Part shown: positions 25,710-33,005 of the stretch, one piece after another
Layout: each line of letters starts with the position of its first letter
Numbering within the stretch: position 1 is the first letter of the stretch
NCBI GenBank assembly: GCA_900319715.1
Contig: ONPM01000044.1
Coordinates: 1 to 40,953, forward strand
DNA: 40,953 nucleotides
Reading direction: 5' to 3'
Origin: an uncultured Prevotella sp.
GTDB lineage: Bacteria > Bacteroidota > Bacteroidia > Bacteroidales > Bacteroidaceae
Made by a program: the position numbers and the translations under genes
The notes under the pieces: generated by a model
Database searches by the model: none
What the model saw: the letters and a program-made list of their open reading frames with translations, nothing else
Told to the model about the DNA's origin: nothing

Positions 25710-26678
25710 ATGCATCAAGGTAAGAAGATTGTTCAGCCATCATTTTTAGAAGAAGGAGACAAGGTGGCACTTGTATCCCCTGCCTATTGGGTACCGCAAG
25801 AGGCTCTGGAGCAGGCTGCGGAGGCCATCAAAAGCTGGGGACTGCAACCTGTCATCGGACCGCACACCAACAGCCTGAATGTCGATGCTTATGCAGGGAC
25901 TGCCGATGAACGGGCTGCAGACCTCCTATGGGCACTCGAAGACGATACGATCAAGGCGGTCGTCTGTTCAAGAGGCGGTTATGGAACCATTCACCTGCTA
26001 AACCGCATCCCGCAGGAGTGCTATCAGCAACACCCTAAATGGTTCATTGGTCATGGTGACATCACCACGCTGCTCTATACCATTGTCGGTGCAGGTGTCA
26101 TGTGCATACACGGCCCTATGGCTTTCCAGATGGCCAGCGGCCAGGAACCGGCATCAAGCATCACGCGGAATATCCTTTTTGGAACGGTGCCACAATACAA
26201 GATCCTAGGCAACCCATACAATCGGATAGGTCATGCAGAGGGTATCCTCGTAGGAGGCAACCTCTCCAGTTATTCCTCCATAGCAGGAACCAAATACCGT
26301 CTACCGTCAAAACAAGACATCATCCTTTTTATCGAAGAGGTGGAAGAACCGTTACACAATATCGACCGATTATTCTATATGCTGCGCCTGCAACTTGACT
26401 TTGAGAGAGTAAAAGGCATCATCTTCGGCACATTCAACTCCATCAAGTACGATCTTCAGTATGGCAGTGTCGAGCAAATGCTGATTGCCCATCTGCATGA
26501 CTATGACATTCCTGTATGCTGCGGTTTCCCAGTCGGAAGCAACAGTTGTATTCCGTTGATCGAAGGAGCCCCCTGCTCATTGGACGTGACCACAGAGAAG
26601 TCTGTGCTGACATACAACATCAAAGGCACATGCCAGCCTTATGATATAGAAAAAGAAAAGCAGCAACTGATTAAGTAG
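25710..26678 (+). CDS. S66 LD-carboxypeptidase homologue lacking catalytic Ser and His
   Basis: A 322-residue cytosolic-type protein with the S66 (LdcA/MccF) fold: LEEGDKVALVSPAYWV, VCSRGGYGTIHLLNRI, GILVGGNLSSYSSIAGT and the Glu motif LFIEEVEEPLHNIDRLFY. The nucleophile motif GYSD is GHGD (Gly at residue 116, codon 26055-26057), and the C-terminal GFPxGH histidine is replaced (GFPVGSNS, Ser at 277). Active S66 enzymes recycle muropeptides by cutting tetrapeptides; this one should be inactive and perhaps binds peptides. It closes the envelope operon, 25 nt after the transpeptidase gene. Confidence 0.85.
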   Translation: MHQGKKIVQPSFLEEGDKVALVSPAYWVPQEALEQAAEAIKSWGLQPVIGPHTNSLNVDAYAGTADERAADLLWALEDDTIKAVVCSRGGYGTIHLLNRIPQECYQQHPKWFIGHGDITTLLYTIVGAGVMCIHGPMAFQMASGQEPASSITRNILFGTVPQYKILGNPYNRIGHAEGILVGGNLSSYSSIAGTKYRLPSKQDIILFIEEVEEPLHNIDRLFYMLRLQLDFERVKGIIFGTFNSIKYDLQYGSVEQMLIAHLHDYDIPVCCGFPVGSNSCIPLIEGAPCSLDVTTEKSVLTYNIKGTCQPYDIEKEKQQLIK

Positions 26679-26755
26679 AAAGATTTTCATAAAAAAGGCT
26701 TAAAACGTATAATAACTTTTTTCCATAATTCCTTCTTTATTTCCCTTTTTTTGTT

Positions 26756-26764
26756 TACCTTTGC
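26756..26764 (+). promoter_or_regulatory. -7 box of the DUF2851 gene
   Basis: TACCTTTGC in a T-rich region, 37 nt before the ATG; no clear -33 TTTG. Confidence 0.6.
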
Positions 26765-26801
26765 ACCCAGTTAAACTTTAAAACTTATATGAAGAACGAC
26801 T

Positions 26802-28097
26802 ATGGAACAATTATTGCATTATGTGTGGAAGCACAAACTGTTCCCATTACGGGAACTGGAGACGAGCGATGGGCAGACCGTTGAGGTGATCGACCCTGGG
26901 TTGCACAACCACAATGCAGGGCCGGACTTCTTCAATGCGAAAGTGCGGATCGGACGGACACTGTGGGTGGGCAACGTGGAGATTCACGATAAGTCGTCGG
27001 ACTGGTATCTGCACGGCCACGACAAGGACCAGCGCTACGACAACGTGATCCTGCATGTGGCTGGGGTGCTCGACGCCGAGGTGATGAACACCAACGGGGA
27101 GTTCGTCAGGCAGATGCAACTCGACGTGCCGGACAACGTCAGGGAGCACTATGAGGAACTGCTGAAGACAGACAGTTATCCGCCCTGCTACAAGGTGATC
27201 CCTGATCTGACGCGGCTGATGGTACATGCCTGGATGGCAGCCTTGCAGACGGAGCGTCTGGAGCAGAAGACAGAGGCCATCCGACGGAGGGCAGAGCAGT
27301 GTGGTGGATCCTGGGAGGATGCCTACTTCGTGACCCTGGCCCGTAACTACGGCTTCGGCATCAACGGCGACGTGTTTGAGCAGTGGGCACAGAGCATCCC
27401 GCTCGATGCCGTCTCCCACCATCGTGACGACCTCTTCCAGATCGAGGCCATCTTCATGGGACAGGCTGGCCTGCTCGAACTGGAGGCGGTGCCGGAGTAT
27501 TATCAGAAGGAGGCGCTCAACGAGGGCTACTTTGCCAAACTGCGCAACGAGTACCTCTATCTGGCCCATAAGTTCTCGATGAGGCCGATCGACTTCCATC
27601 TCTGGCGCTTCCTCAGACTGCGACCTCAGAACTTCCCCCATATCCGCATCTCACAACTGGCGAACCTCTACTATCAGCAGAAGGCCGGACTGAGCCAGTT
27701 GGTGGAGTGCGAGACCATCGAGCAGTTGAAGACCCTCTTCTCGTCGCACGTCACACCCTATTGGGAGACACACTATACCTTCGGCTCCACCAGTTCGAAG
27801 ACTGAGAAGCATCTGACCTACGGCTCGCTGAACCTGCTGATGATCAACACCGCCATCCCGATGCTCTTCGCCTACGGACGGCATCGTTCGAAGGAGGTGC
27901 TCTGCGACCGTGCCTTCGACTTCCTGGAACAACTGAAGGCCGAGAACAATCACATCATCCGCATGTGGCAGCAAGTAGGCCTCCCCGTCCAGACGGCTGG
28001 CGACTCGCAGGCCCTCATCCAACTGAAGAAGGAGTATTGTGACAAGAAAGACTGCCTCCGCTGTCGCTTCGGATACGAGTATTTGAAGCGGAAGTAG
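26802..28097 (+). CDS. DUF2851 family protein
   Basis: A 431-residue protein of unknown function, conserved in Bacteroidota. Recognised by EVIDPGLHNHNAGPDFFNAKVRIG and WVGNVEIHDKSSDWYLHGHDKD near the N-terminus and the C-terminal cysteine cluster CDKKDCLRCRFGYEYL. No signal peptide or membrane segment is seen, so it is probably cytosolic. The His/Asp/Glu-rich N-terminal part resembles a nuclease-like active site, but this is only an impression. Confidence 0.85.
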   Translation: MEQLLHYVWKHKLFPLRELETSDGQTVEVIDPGLHNHNAGPDFFNAKVRIGRTLWVGNVEIHDKSSDWYLHGHDKDQRYDNVILHVAGVLDAEVMNTNGEFVRQMQLDVPDNVREHYEELLKTDSYPPCYKVIPDLTRLMVHAWMAALQTERLEQKTEAIRRRAEQCGGSWEDAYFVTLARNYGFGINGDVFEQWAQSIPLDAVSHHRDDLFQIEAIFMGQAGLLELEAVPEYYQKEALNEGYFAKLRNEYLYLAHKFSMRPIDFHLWRFLRLRPQNFPHIRISQLANLYYQQKAGLSQLVECETIEQLKTLFSSHVTPYWETHYTFGSTSSKTEKHLTYGSLNLLMINTAIPMLFAYGRHRSKEVLCDRAFDFLEQLKAENNHIIRMWQQVGLPVQTAGDSQALIQLKKEYCDKKDCLRCRFGYEYLKRK

Positions 28098-28144
28098 GGT
28101 TTTATAGTTTACAGTTTACGGTTTACAGTTTACAGATGATTACA

Positions 28145-28216
28145 CTGGAGGCCGATAAATGGTAGAAGATAAAGAATACGCTGGAGGCCGATAAATGGTA
28201 GAAAATAAAGAATTGA
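28145..28216 (+). repeat. Two 36-bp direct repeats in front of the S23 gene
   Basis: Each begins CTGGAGGCCGATAAATGG and continues with GTAGAA-G/A-ATAAAG. The copies differ only in a few bases near their ends. ACTGGAGGC is also found in the sufC-sufD element. Confidence 0.9.
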
Positions 28217-28235
28217 AAGTAAAGATAAAGTTGTT

Positions 28236-28622
28236 ATGATAGAGTTTGATTTTTCATATCGTAAATTGAATGTTTATCAGTTATCAAAGAAGTTGGTGAC
28301 TGATATCTATAAATTGATTGGGACTTTTCCCAATACGGAGACCTATGCATTGGGTGACCAATTGCGCAGAGCCGTGATCTCTATTCCCTCTAATATTGCA
28401 GAAGGCACAGCCAAAGCCTCGCCGAAAGAACAGTTCCATTTTCTAGAAATTGCCTATGGTTCATTGATGGAAATCATGTGCCAACTGGAAATCTCTTATG
28501 ATTTAGGGTATATCGACCAAGTCCAGCTTCGTCAGTCAGAAGAGGAAATCGTGATGATATATAAGATGTTGTCTTCTATGCAATCGACACTAAAATCCCG
28601 CATGCAAGGTAATCATCTGTAA
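28236..28622 (+). CDS. Four-helix-bundle protein, S23/IVS-encoded type
   Basis: A 128-residue helical protein of the S23 family (23S rRNA intervening-sequence protein; structurally related to Avd of diversity-generating retroelements). The family signature DQLRRAVISIPSNIAEGTAKASPKE and FHFLEIAYGSLMEI is complete and followed by YDLGYID. Family proteins are small, basic or neutral bundles that oligomerise; their cellular role is not established. The C-terminus QGNHL and the stop codon are encoded by the right inverted repeat, so gene and repeat form one unit. Lower-GC codon use (many A/T third positions) differs from neighbouring genes, consistent with transfer. Confidence 0.92.
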   Translation: MIEFDFSYRKLNVYQLSKKLVTDIYKLIGTFPNTETYALGDQLRRAVISIPSNIAEGTAKASPKEQFHFLEIAYGSLMEIMCQLEISYDLGYIDQVQLRQSEEEIVMIYKMLSSMQSTLKSRMQGNHL

Positions 28623-28653
28623 ACTGTAAACCGTAAACTGTAAACAAAAAAGT

Positions 28654-29778
28654 ATGGACCAGGAAATATTCTACGCGATGGCGCTGACGCGCCTGACGAA
28701 CTTCAACTACCAGCAGGCGCTGGAACTGTATAAGGCAGTAGGGAGTGCGCAAATGTTGTTTGAGCACAGGAATGAGATAGGCGATATCATCAAGGACGCC
28801 TCGCCGCGACTGATGGAAGCGCTGAAGGACTGGGACGAGGCGATGAGAAGGGCAGAGGCAGAACTCCGATTTATGGAGGAGCATCGTATCCGGGCCCTCA
28901 CGCTGAATGATGATGACTATCCTCAGCGGCTCACAGAGTGCCCCGATGCACCTATTATAATATATTATACTGGCAATGCAGACCTGAATCAGGAAAAGAT
29001 CGTCAGTATTGTGGGAACACGTCATGCTACGCCATACGGTCAGGATCTCATACACCGTTTTGTGAGTGAGTTGCGAGGGCTTTGTCCGCAAGTGCTGATT
29101 GTCAGCGGTCTGGCCTATGGTGTCGATATCTGTGCCCATCGGGAGGCGCTGGCCAATGGCTATCCTACGGTGGGGGTCTTGGCTCACGGACTGGATCAGA
29201 TCTATCCCTATCGCCATCGTGAGACTGCGGCACAGATGCTGAACCACGGTGGACTGCTGACGGAGTTCATGAGCCAGACGAATGCCGACAAACCCAACTT
29301 CGTGCGCCGCAACCGTATCGTGGCAGGTATGGCGGATGCCGTGATTCTCGTGGAGAGTGCGGCTAAGGGTGGAGGCCTCATCACCGCAGAGATTGCTCAG
29401 AGTTATGCCCGCAGCGTCTTTGCATTCCCAGGCAATGTGGGACAGCCCTATTCCGAGGGTTGCAACAATCTGATTCGCGATAACGGGGCAGGACTCATCT
29501 CCAATGCCCAAGACTTCGTGAAGGCGATGGGGTGGTGGGAAGAGACCCATCGGCAGCAGGCTTTTGCCGATGGAATCGAGCGAAATCTCTTTCCTGACCT
29601 TACGGCAGAGGAGCAACAGGTGGTCAGTCTGCTCCAACAGACCAACGACCTCCAACTCAACATCATCACCGTCAAGACCGGCATCCCCATCGGCCGTCTC
29701 ACGGCCCTGCTCTTCCAGTTAGAGATGAAGGGTATGGTGAAGCCATTGGCAGGGGGAATGTATCATCTGTTGTTGTAA
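28654..29778 (+). CDS. dprA: DNA-processing protein DprA
   Basis: Binds incoming single-stranded DNA and loads RecA during transformation. The 374 residues contain an N-terminal SAM-like region, the Rossmann-type core (VSIVGTRHATPYGQ, SGLAYGVDICAHREAL, FVRRNRIVAGMADAVILVESAAKGGGLITAE split over about 125-250) and a C-terminal winged-helix domain. All hallmarks are intact. Its ribosome site region (aaaaaagt) directly abuts the S23 element. Confidence 0.95.
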   Translation: MDQEIFYAMALTRLTNFNYQQALELYKAVGSAQMLFEHRNEIGDIIKDASPRLMEALKDWDEAMRRAEAELRFMEEHRIRALTLNDDDYPQRLTECPDAPIIIYYTGNADLNQEKIVSIVGTRHATPYGQDLIHRFVSELRGLCPQVLIVSGLAYGVDICAHREALANGYPTVGVLAHGLDQIYPYRHRETAAQMLNHGGLLTEFMSQTNADKPNFVRRNRIVAGMADAVILVESAAKGGGLITAEIAQSYARSVFAFPGNVGQPYSEGCNNLIRDNGAGLISNAQDFVKAMGWWEETHRQQAFADGIERNLFPDLTAEEQQVVSLLQQTNDLQLNIITVKTGIPIGRLTALLFQLEMKGMVKPLAGGMYHLLL

Positions 29779-30130
29779 TCGATGCTTTGCACGACAGTCA
29801 TCGATGCCTTGCAAAGGAGTAAGGGATGCCTTCTATAGGGGTATAGGAGGCATCCCTTACTGTCGTACTAAGCATCCCTTACACTCATGCAAGGTATCGG
29901 AACGACAGAAACCAGGCAGGCTCCCCCCAGCCACTAAAAGCCTTGATTTTTTTGAAGACTTCTCACGATTTTCGGCCCATCCCTCACATAATCTTCTGAA
30001 AAGCCTTTGTACAAAGGGGAAAACGAATGTGAGGGATGTTTTTTATCCCTCACAAATCCCTCACAAATCCCTCACATCATCCCTCACATCATGCTTATGC
30101 AGCCCGAAGCGGATACGCTTACGAAAGACA
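29779..30130. repeat. Intergenic region of nested palindromes and GTGAGGGATG-type repeats
   Basis: No gene is supported here. 29818-29861 is a long hairpin (AGTAAGGGATGCC stem with one mismatch over 20 bp, loop GGGG), nested in ACGACAGT/ACTGTCGT (29791/29859) and CGATGCCTTGCA/TGCAAGGTATCG (29802/29888). 29978-30038 is a second hairpin, CATCCCTCACAT ... ATGTGAGGGATG around the perfect 14-bp palindrome CCTTTGTACAAAGG (30004-30017). 30044-30094 holds five ATCCCTCACA tandem copies with irregular spacing. Confidence 0.75.
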
Positions 30131-30179
30131 GGCAGACAGGAGGGTTGACGTGAGTGTTAATGTGAGGGGTAAGTGAAGG
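30131..30179 (+). repeat. 49-bp direct repeat, left copy
   Basis: Identical over 49 nt to 32643-32691 (starts GGCAGACAGGAGGGTTGACG, ends GGGGTAAGTGAAGG). The two copies bracket the toxin, carboxypeptidase-regulatory, XRE and DUF2975 genes. Confidence 0.92.
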
Positions 30180-30200
30180 CTCAAAGGCCGGGAGAGGTAA
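30176..30200 (+). pseudogene. 3' remnant of a TPR regulator gene
   Basis: These 25 nt are identical to 34655-34679 and read RLKGRER-stop in the same frame, the last codons of the TPR membrane regulator at 33.1 kb. It is a scar of a second regulator copy or of recombination between copies. Confidence 0.65.
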
Positions 30201-30201
30201 G

Positions 30202-30624
30202 TTATTTGAAATTCTCAATAAGACGCAACCCTTGTTTGCGATAAAATGCAAACTTTGTGTCTGAACTTACAAGTGTCATTCTATGGGATATGGCTTGGGA
30301 AATGATGATGTGATCAAATGGGTCTTTATGATCTTGTGCCTCGTTAACTTGCAGTGCAGCCAATGTCCGAATAACATTTATGTCGGTATTGTCAATCTCC
30401 ACCGACGGGTCGTTAAGCACGAACGAAATCATTTCTGCCTCAGACTTCCATATATTCGACAGTAATTTCTTTGTACGGAATGCCGTTATCAACTCTTGCA
30501 GGCTAACGATGCTTAAGTACTTTAGATTTTCCGGGTCTTCAATCAGTTCACTAACATCCTTTGTCAACGACTGACGGTCGTTAACCATGAAGACATATAT
30601 ATTAGTATCAAGCAATAGCCGCAT
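30202..30624 (-). CDS. PIN-domain ribonuclease toxin (VapC type)
   Basis: A 140-residue PIN-domain protein: LLLDTNIYVFMV (first Asp), SLQELITAF (Glu), DPFDHIIISQA (Asp) and LVSSDTKF (Asp) provide the acidic metal site. Such toxins cut tRNA or rRNA. Its ATG shares one base with the stop of a 33-codon gene upstream, the usual layout of a VapBC toxin-antitoxin operon. Lower GC than the core genes around it, as expected for an accessory locus. Confidence 0.9.
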   Translation of the reverse strand: MRLLLDTNIYVFMVNDRQSLTKDVSELIEDPENLKYLSIVSLQELITAFRTKKLLSNIWKSEAEMISFVLNDPSVEIDNTDINVIRTLAALQVNEAQDHKDPFDHIIISQAISHRMTLVSSDTKFAFYRKQGLRLIENFK

Positions 30625-30725
30625 TAGTCTAATACTGCAGGGTCTGCAACGGTTATTGTTCCCTGGGTAGATTCATAATACTCCCAGAACTCCTTCACTT
30701 TCTTTTCTTTTTCTTTTTGACTCAT
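30624..30725 (-). CDS. Short antitoxin candidate upstream of the PIN toxin
   Basis: A 33-codon gene (MSQKEKEKKVKEFWEYYEST...VLD) whose stop overlaps the toxin ATG (TAATG). It is highly charged at the N-terminus and has an aromatic helix (FWEYYES), like the toxin-binding tails of VapB-type antitoxins, but it has no DNA-binding domain. A -7-like TATTTTTGC lies 20 nt upstream (30754-30746). Position and overlap are the evidence; the family is not recognised. Confidence 0.65.
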   Translation of the reverse strand: MSQKEKEKKVKEFWEYYESTQGTITVADPAVLD

Positions 30726-30896
30726 AATACAATTCTTTTGATGGTGCAAAAATACGAAAAGTTTTCAAAAATTGTTCTTTCTGCATCATCTTTTTATATT
30801 ATTTATGCAAAAAAGTCCGAAAAGCGGCTGCCGGGTGCTGCGCTCGTTCAATGTAATTGCATAAGTTGCCATATCTCTATATTTTTCTTGTTTCCA

Positions 30897-31724
30897 TTAC
30901 TTTTCTATCTCATAACCTTTTACCTGGATGGCTGGGCAGACGGGAAGTTTCTTGGTCTTTCCCTTCACTGCGTTGCGATACAAGCCGCTCTTCATATAGG
31001 CATTCAGGTATAAGTAGCCCTTATCGCCAAAGCCATCCACTACGCGAATACTGACATAATAGTCTGTCTTGGGTTTCAGCACGATGTTCTCCTCTGGGCA
31101 GATATCTAAGAAGTACTTGCTCTTTTCGTTGGTGATGGTCTCGTAAATTGGCTTCTGATGAATATTCACGAACTGCTTGCCTCTCCTCTCATAAATGTTA
31201 ATACTTACCTTACACTTCTTGAAAGTACAGCCGGATACCTTCACCAGAATATCGCTGATGACATAACTCTTTTTACACGAAAAAGCGACACCACCTTCAG
31301 GCCCTAAGTTCGATCCTTGTCCTGAAGTGCCAACGAGTCCTGGGGCAGGAATACCTTTGCCTACGATGGTCTTGGGCTTATTCTTCTTGCCAATCACCAC
31401 CTCAGCCAATTCTACCACTTTGTCTTTCAATACTACGGTGAGCTTGTCATTTTTAGCATATTTCTCATAGGGAATCTCTGCGGTGAGATACGATACATGG
31501 CTGAATGATAGTTCATCTTTCCGTCCAGCAGGAATCGTAAGTTCAAAGTGTCCTTTTGCGTCTGAGATGACGCCAACACTATCATTTTCGAATCCGATAC
31601 TGACGTATTCGATACTCTCACCTCGTTCATTAACCACATGGCCTTTGACTTTGGTCTGTGCCGATACTGGCAATGCTGCTGTTATGATAGCAATTAGCAT
31701 CGCAATATAAATGATCTTTTTCAT
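30897..31724 (-). CDS. Secreted protein with carboxypeptidase-regulatory-like (CarboxypepD_reg) domain
   Basis: A 275-residue exported protein (signal peptide MKKIIYIAMLIAIITAALPVSAQ). Residues about 25-115 form the Ig-like domain seen at the N-terminus of SusC receptors (KVKGHVVNERGESIEYVSIGF ... VSYLTAEIPY); no TonB-dependent barrel follows. The C-terminal part (about 130-275) is a beta-rich domain I do not recognise. It lies 3 nt downstream of the XRE regulator gene and may be co-transcribed with it. Function unknown. Confidence 0.8.
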   Translation of the reverse strand: MKKIIYIAMLIAIITAALPVSAQTKVKGHVVNERGESIEYVSIGFENDSVGVISDAKGHFELTIPAGRKDELSFSHVSYLTAEIPYEKYAKNDKLTVVLKDKVVELAEVVIGKKNKPKTIVGKGIPAPGLVGTSGQGSNLGPEGGVAFSCKKSYVISDILVKVSGCTFKKCKVSINIYERRGKQFVNIHQKPIYETITNEKSKYFLDICPEENIVLKPKTDYYVSIRVVDGFGDKGYLYLNAYMKSGLYRNAVKGKTKKLPVCPAIQVKGYEIEK

Positions 31725-31727
31725 CTT

Positions 31728-31934
31728 CTATTCTTCGCTACTATAGTCCAATATATCTGCCGGCGTACAATCCAATGCCTTGCAAATGGCATCGAGTGTG
31801 GTAAAACGTATGGCCTTAGCCTTACCCGTTTTCAGTTTCGAAAGGTTTGTGATAGTGATGCCAACTCGCTCAGACAACTCATTAAGCGAGATTTTCCTTT
31901 TGGCCATCATCACGTCTAAGTTTACAACTATCAT
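31728..31934 (-). CDS. Small XRE/Cro-type transcriptional regulator
   Basis: A 68-residue protein that is essentially one HTH domain (KISLNELSERVGITITNLSKLKTGKAKAIRFTTLDAICKALDC in two parts), of the YozG type. Such regulators often sit just downstream of a DUF2975 membrane protein gene, as here (12 nt gap), and are thought to control the pair. A palindrome in the DUF2975 promoter is a plausible binding site. Confidence 0.88.
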   Translation of the reverse strand: MIVVNLDVMMAKRKISLNELSERVGITITNLSKLKTGKAKAIRFTTLDAICKALDCTPADILDYSSEE

Positions 31935-31946
31935 CTGCTGACCTCC

Positions 31947-32432
31947 TTATACCGTTAAATCGTGTTCTGCTGCAACCTGATAGCCCATCTTGTACAAGAT
32001 GCCAAAAACGAGTAAAATAAGAGACTGCACGAATGGATTTGAGGTAAGGGCTATTGCTGCAGGGCCTTCAGAAATGAATGCCTGATCAAGATTGTCTGAT
32101 GCTACTGTCTGAAGGAATATCAATAGAACGGCAATAAAGATAAGCCTGATGTTCTTTTTAGGGAACAGTTCCTCATGCTGGATTCCTTTGATGAGGTTGA
32201 CAAAGAAAGCCACACAAACACCTATGACTGCCAACGTCAGCACTATATATAATAGAAATACAGTGGAGACAAACAAGACTTGGTTTTGTTTTGCTTCCCA
32301 ATGAATATGACTGCCTGTAGTATCAAACACCTGGTGATAGCTTTGATAACACAGGAATACGAACCATACGGCACAAAAGAACAATGCCACATAACTGAGC
32401 CATTTCAGCGTCATAGTCAATTTCTCATTCAT
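31947..32432 (-). CDS. DUF2975 membrane protein
   Basis: A 161-residue protein with four predicted membrane segments (about 12-30, 50-80, 98-112, 130-150) matching DUF2975. It forms a two-gene unit with the XRE regulator. The family's role is unknown; a sensor or anti-regulator for the HTH partner is a guess from gene order. Confidence 0.82.
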   Translation of the reverse strand: MNEKLTMTLKWLSYVALFFCAVWFVFLCYQSYHQVFDTTGSHIHWEAKQNQVLFVSTVFLLYIVLTLAVIGVCVAFFVNLIKGIQHEELFPKKNIRLIFIAVLLIFLQTVASDNLDQAFISEGPAAIALTSNPFVQSLILLVFGILYKMGYQVAAEHDLTV

Positions 32433-32463
32433 AGCGAAAATCTATTAATCTGTTATTATGGCT

Positions 32464-32499
32464 GCAAAGGTAATCATATTTGTCGAAAAACGACAAATA
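32464..32499 (-). promoter_or_regulatory. DUF2975-XRE promoter with palindromic operator
   Basis: Minus strand: TACCTTTGC (32472-32464) with TTTG (32497-32494) 21 nt upstream. The TTTG lies inside a perfect palindrome, TATTTGTCG-AAAAA-CGACAAATA (32477-32499). A repressor bound there would block the -33 element. Confidence 0.7.
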
Positions 32500-32642
32500 A
32501 TAGATGCTAATTAACTATTATTTAACTGAATTCGTATATGATTGCGAGATATTGTGTCATGGATTTCTGCCATGACCTCAAAGACAGACCTGACTGATTG
32601 CAAGTCTGTGAGGACATGATTTTGACGGCCTGCAGCGCGACT

Positions 32643-32691
32643 GGCAGACAGGAGGGTTGACGTGAGTGTTAATGTGAGGGGTAAGTGAAGG
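32643..32691 (+). repeat. 49-bp direct repeat, right copy
   Basis: Exact match to 30131-30179; sequences on both sides differ between the two copies except for related GTGAGGGATG motifs. Confidence 0.92.
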
Positions 32692-32921
32692 ATCATGTGA
32701 GGGATGATGTGAGGGATGAATCTCTCGAAACCCCTTTATATAAAGGATTCTTGCTCAAAAATGTGAGGGATGGGCTAGTTCAGGAAAAAGCAGCATGCGT
32801 CATCACGACGGATGCTGCAGGTTGAATCAAAATCAGAGTTTAATGAAACTCCTATCGCCTGCAAAATTATTCTATCCATTTGGCTTTAGCAAGAAAAATG
32901 CTGATAATATGAGGCAAGACA

Positions 32922-33005
32922 TGTTACAACGTTTTTGGAGTTAAAACTTTGATAATGAGCAGCGTAGTCTAAATGTTACAAACGAAAAAGTGCAGAATTG
33001 TAACA
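32922..33005. promoter_or_regulatory. TGTTACAA operator sites before the TPR regulator
   Basis: TGTTACAA occurs at 32922-32929 and 32974-32981, and its inverse TTGTAACA at 32998-33005; the last two form an inverted pair with a 16-nt spacer (24 nt centre to centre). They lie 83-166 nt upstream of the -7 box at 33088 and are a likely regulator-binding region. Confidence 0.55.

Larger units (their letters stand above)
28107..28645. mobile_element. S23-gene element bounded by 37-bp perfect inverted repeats
   Basis: Left repeat 28107-28143 and right repeat 28609-28645 are perfect inverse complements over 37 nt: units GTTTACA, GTTTACG, GTTTACA, GTTTACA, GATGATT, then AC. Inside are two 36-bp direct repeats (28145-28216) and the four-helix-bundle gene, whose last codons and stop are read from the right repeat. 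It fills the gap between DUF2851 and dprA, ending 8 nt before the dprA ATG. The structure recalls the 23S rRNA intervening sequences (IVS), which also have pairing ends and an S23 ORF. Mobility is inferred. Confidence 0.8.

Noticed and set aside
28107-28645. Diversity-generating retroelement, because S23 is related to Avd.
   Set aside because: No reverse transcriptase, template repeat or variable repeat is visible within the window; the ORF matches the S23 pattern (IPSNIAEG) rather than requiring a DGR.
29804-30148. 114-codon plus-strand frame downstream of dprA.
   Set aside because: It runs through palindromes and tandem repeats and has no coding-like composition or ribosome site.
30717-31013. 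98-codon plus-strand frame between the toxin pair and the CarboxypepD_reg gene.
   Set aside because: Overlaps the antitoxin promoter and the 3' end of the next gene; low-complexity, hydrophobic by chance.
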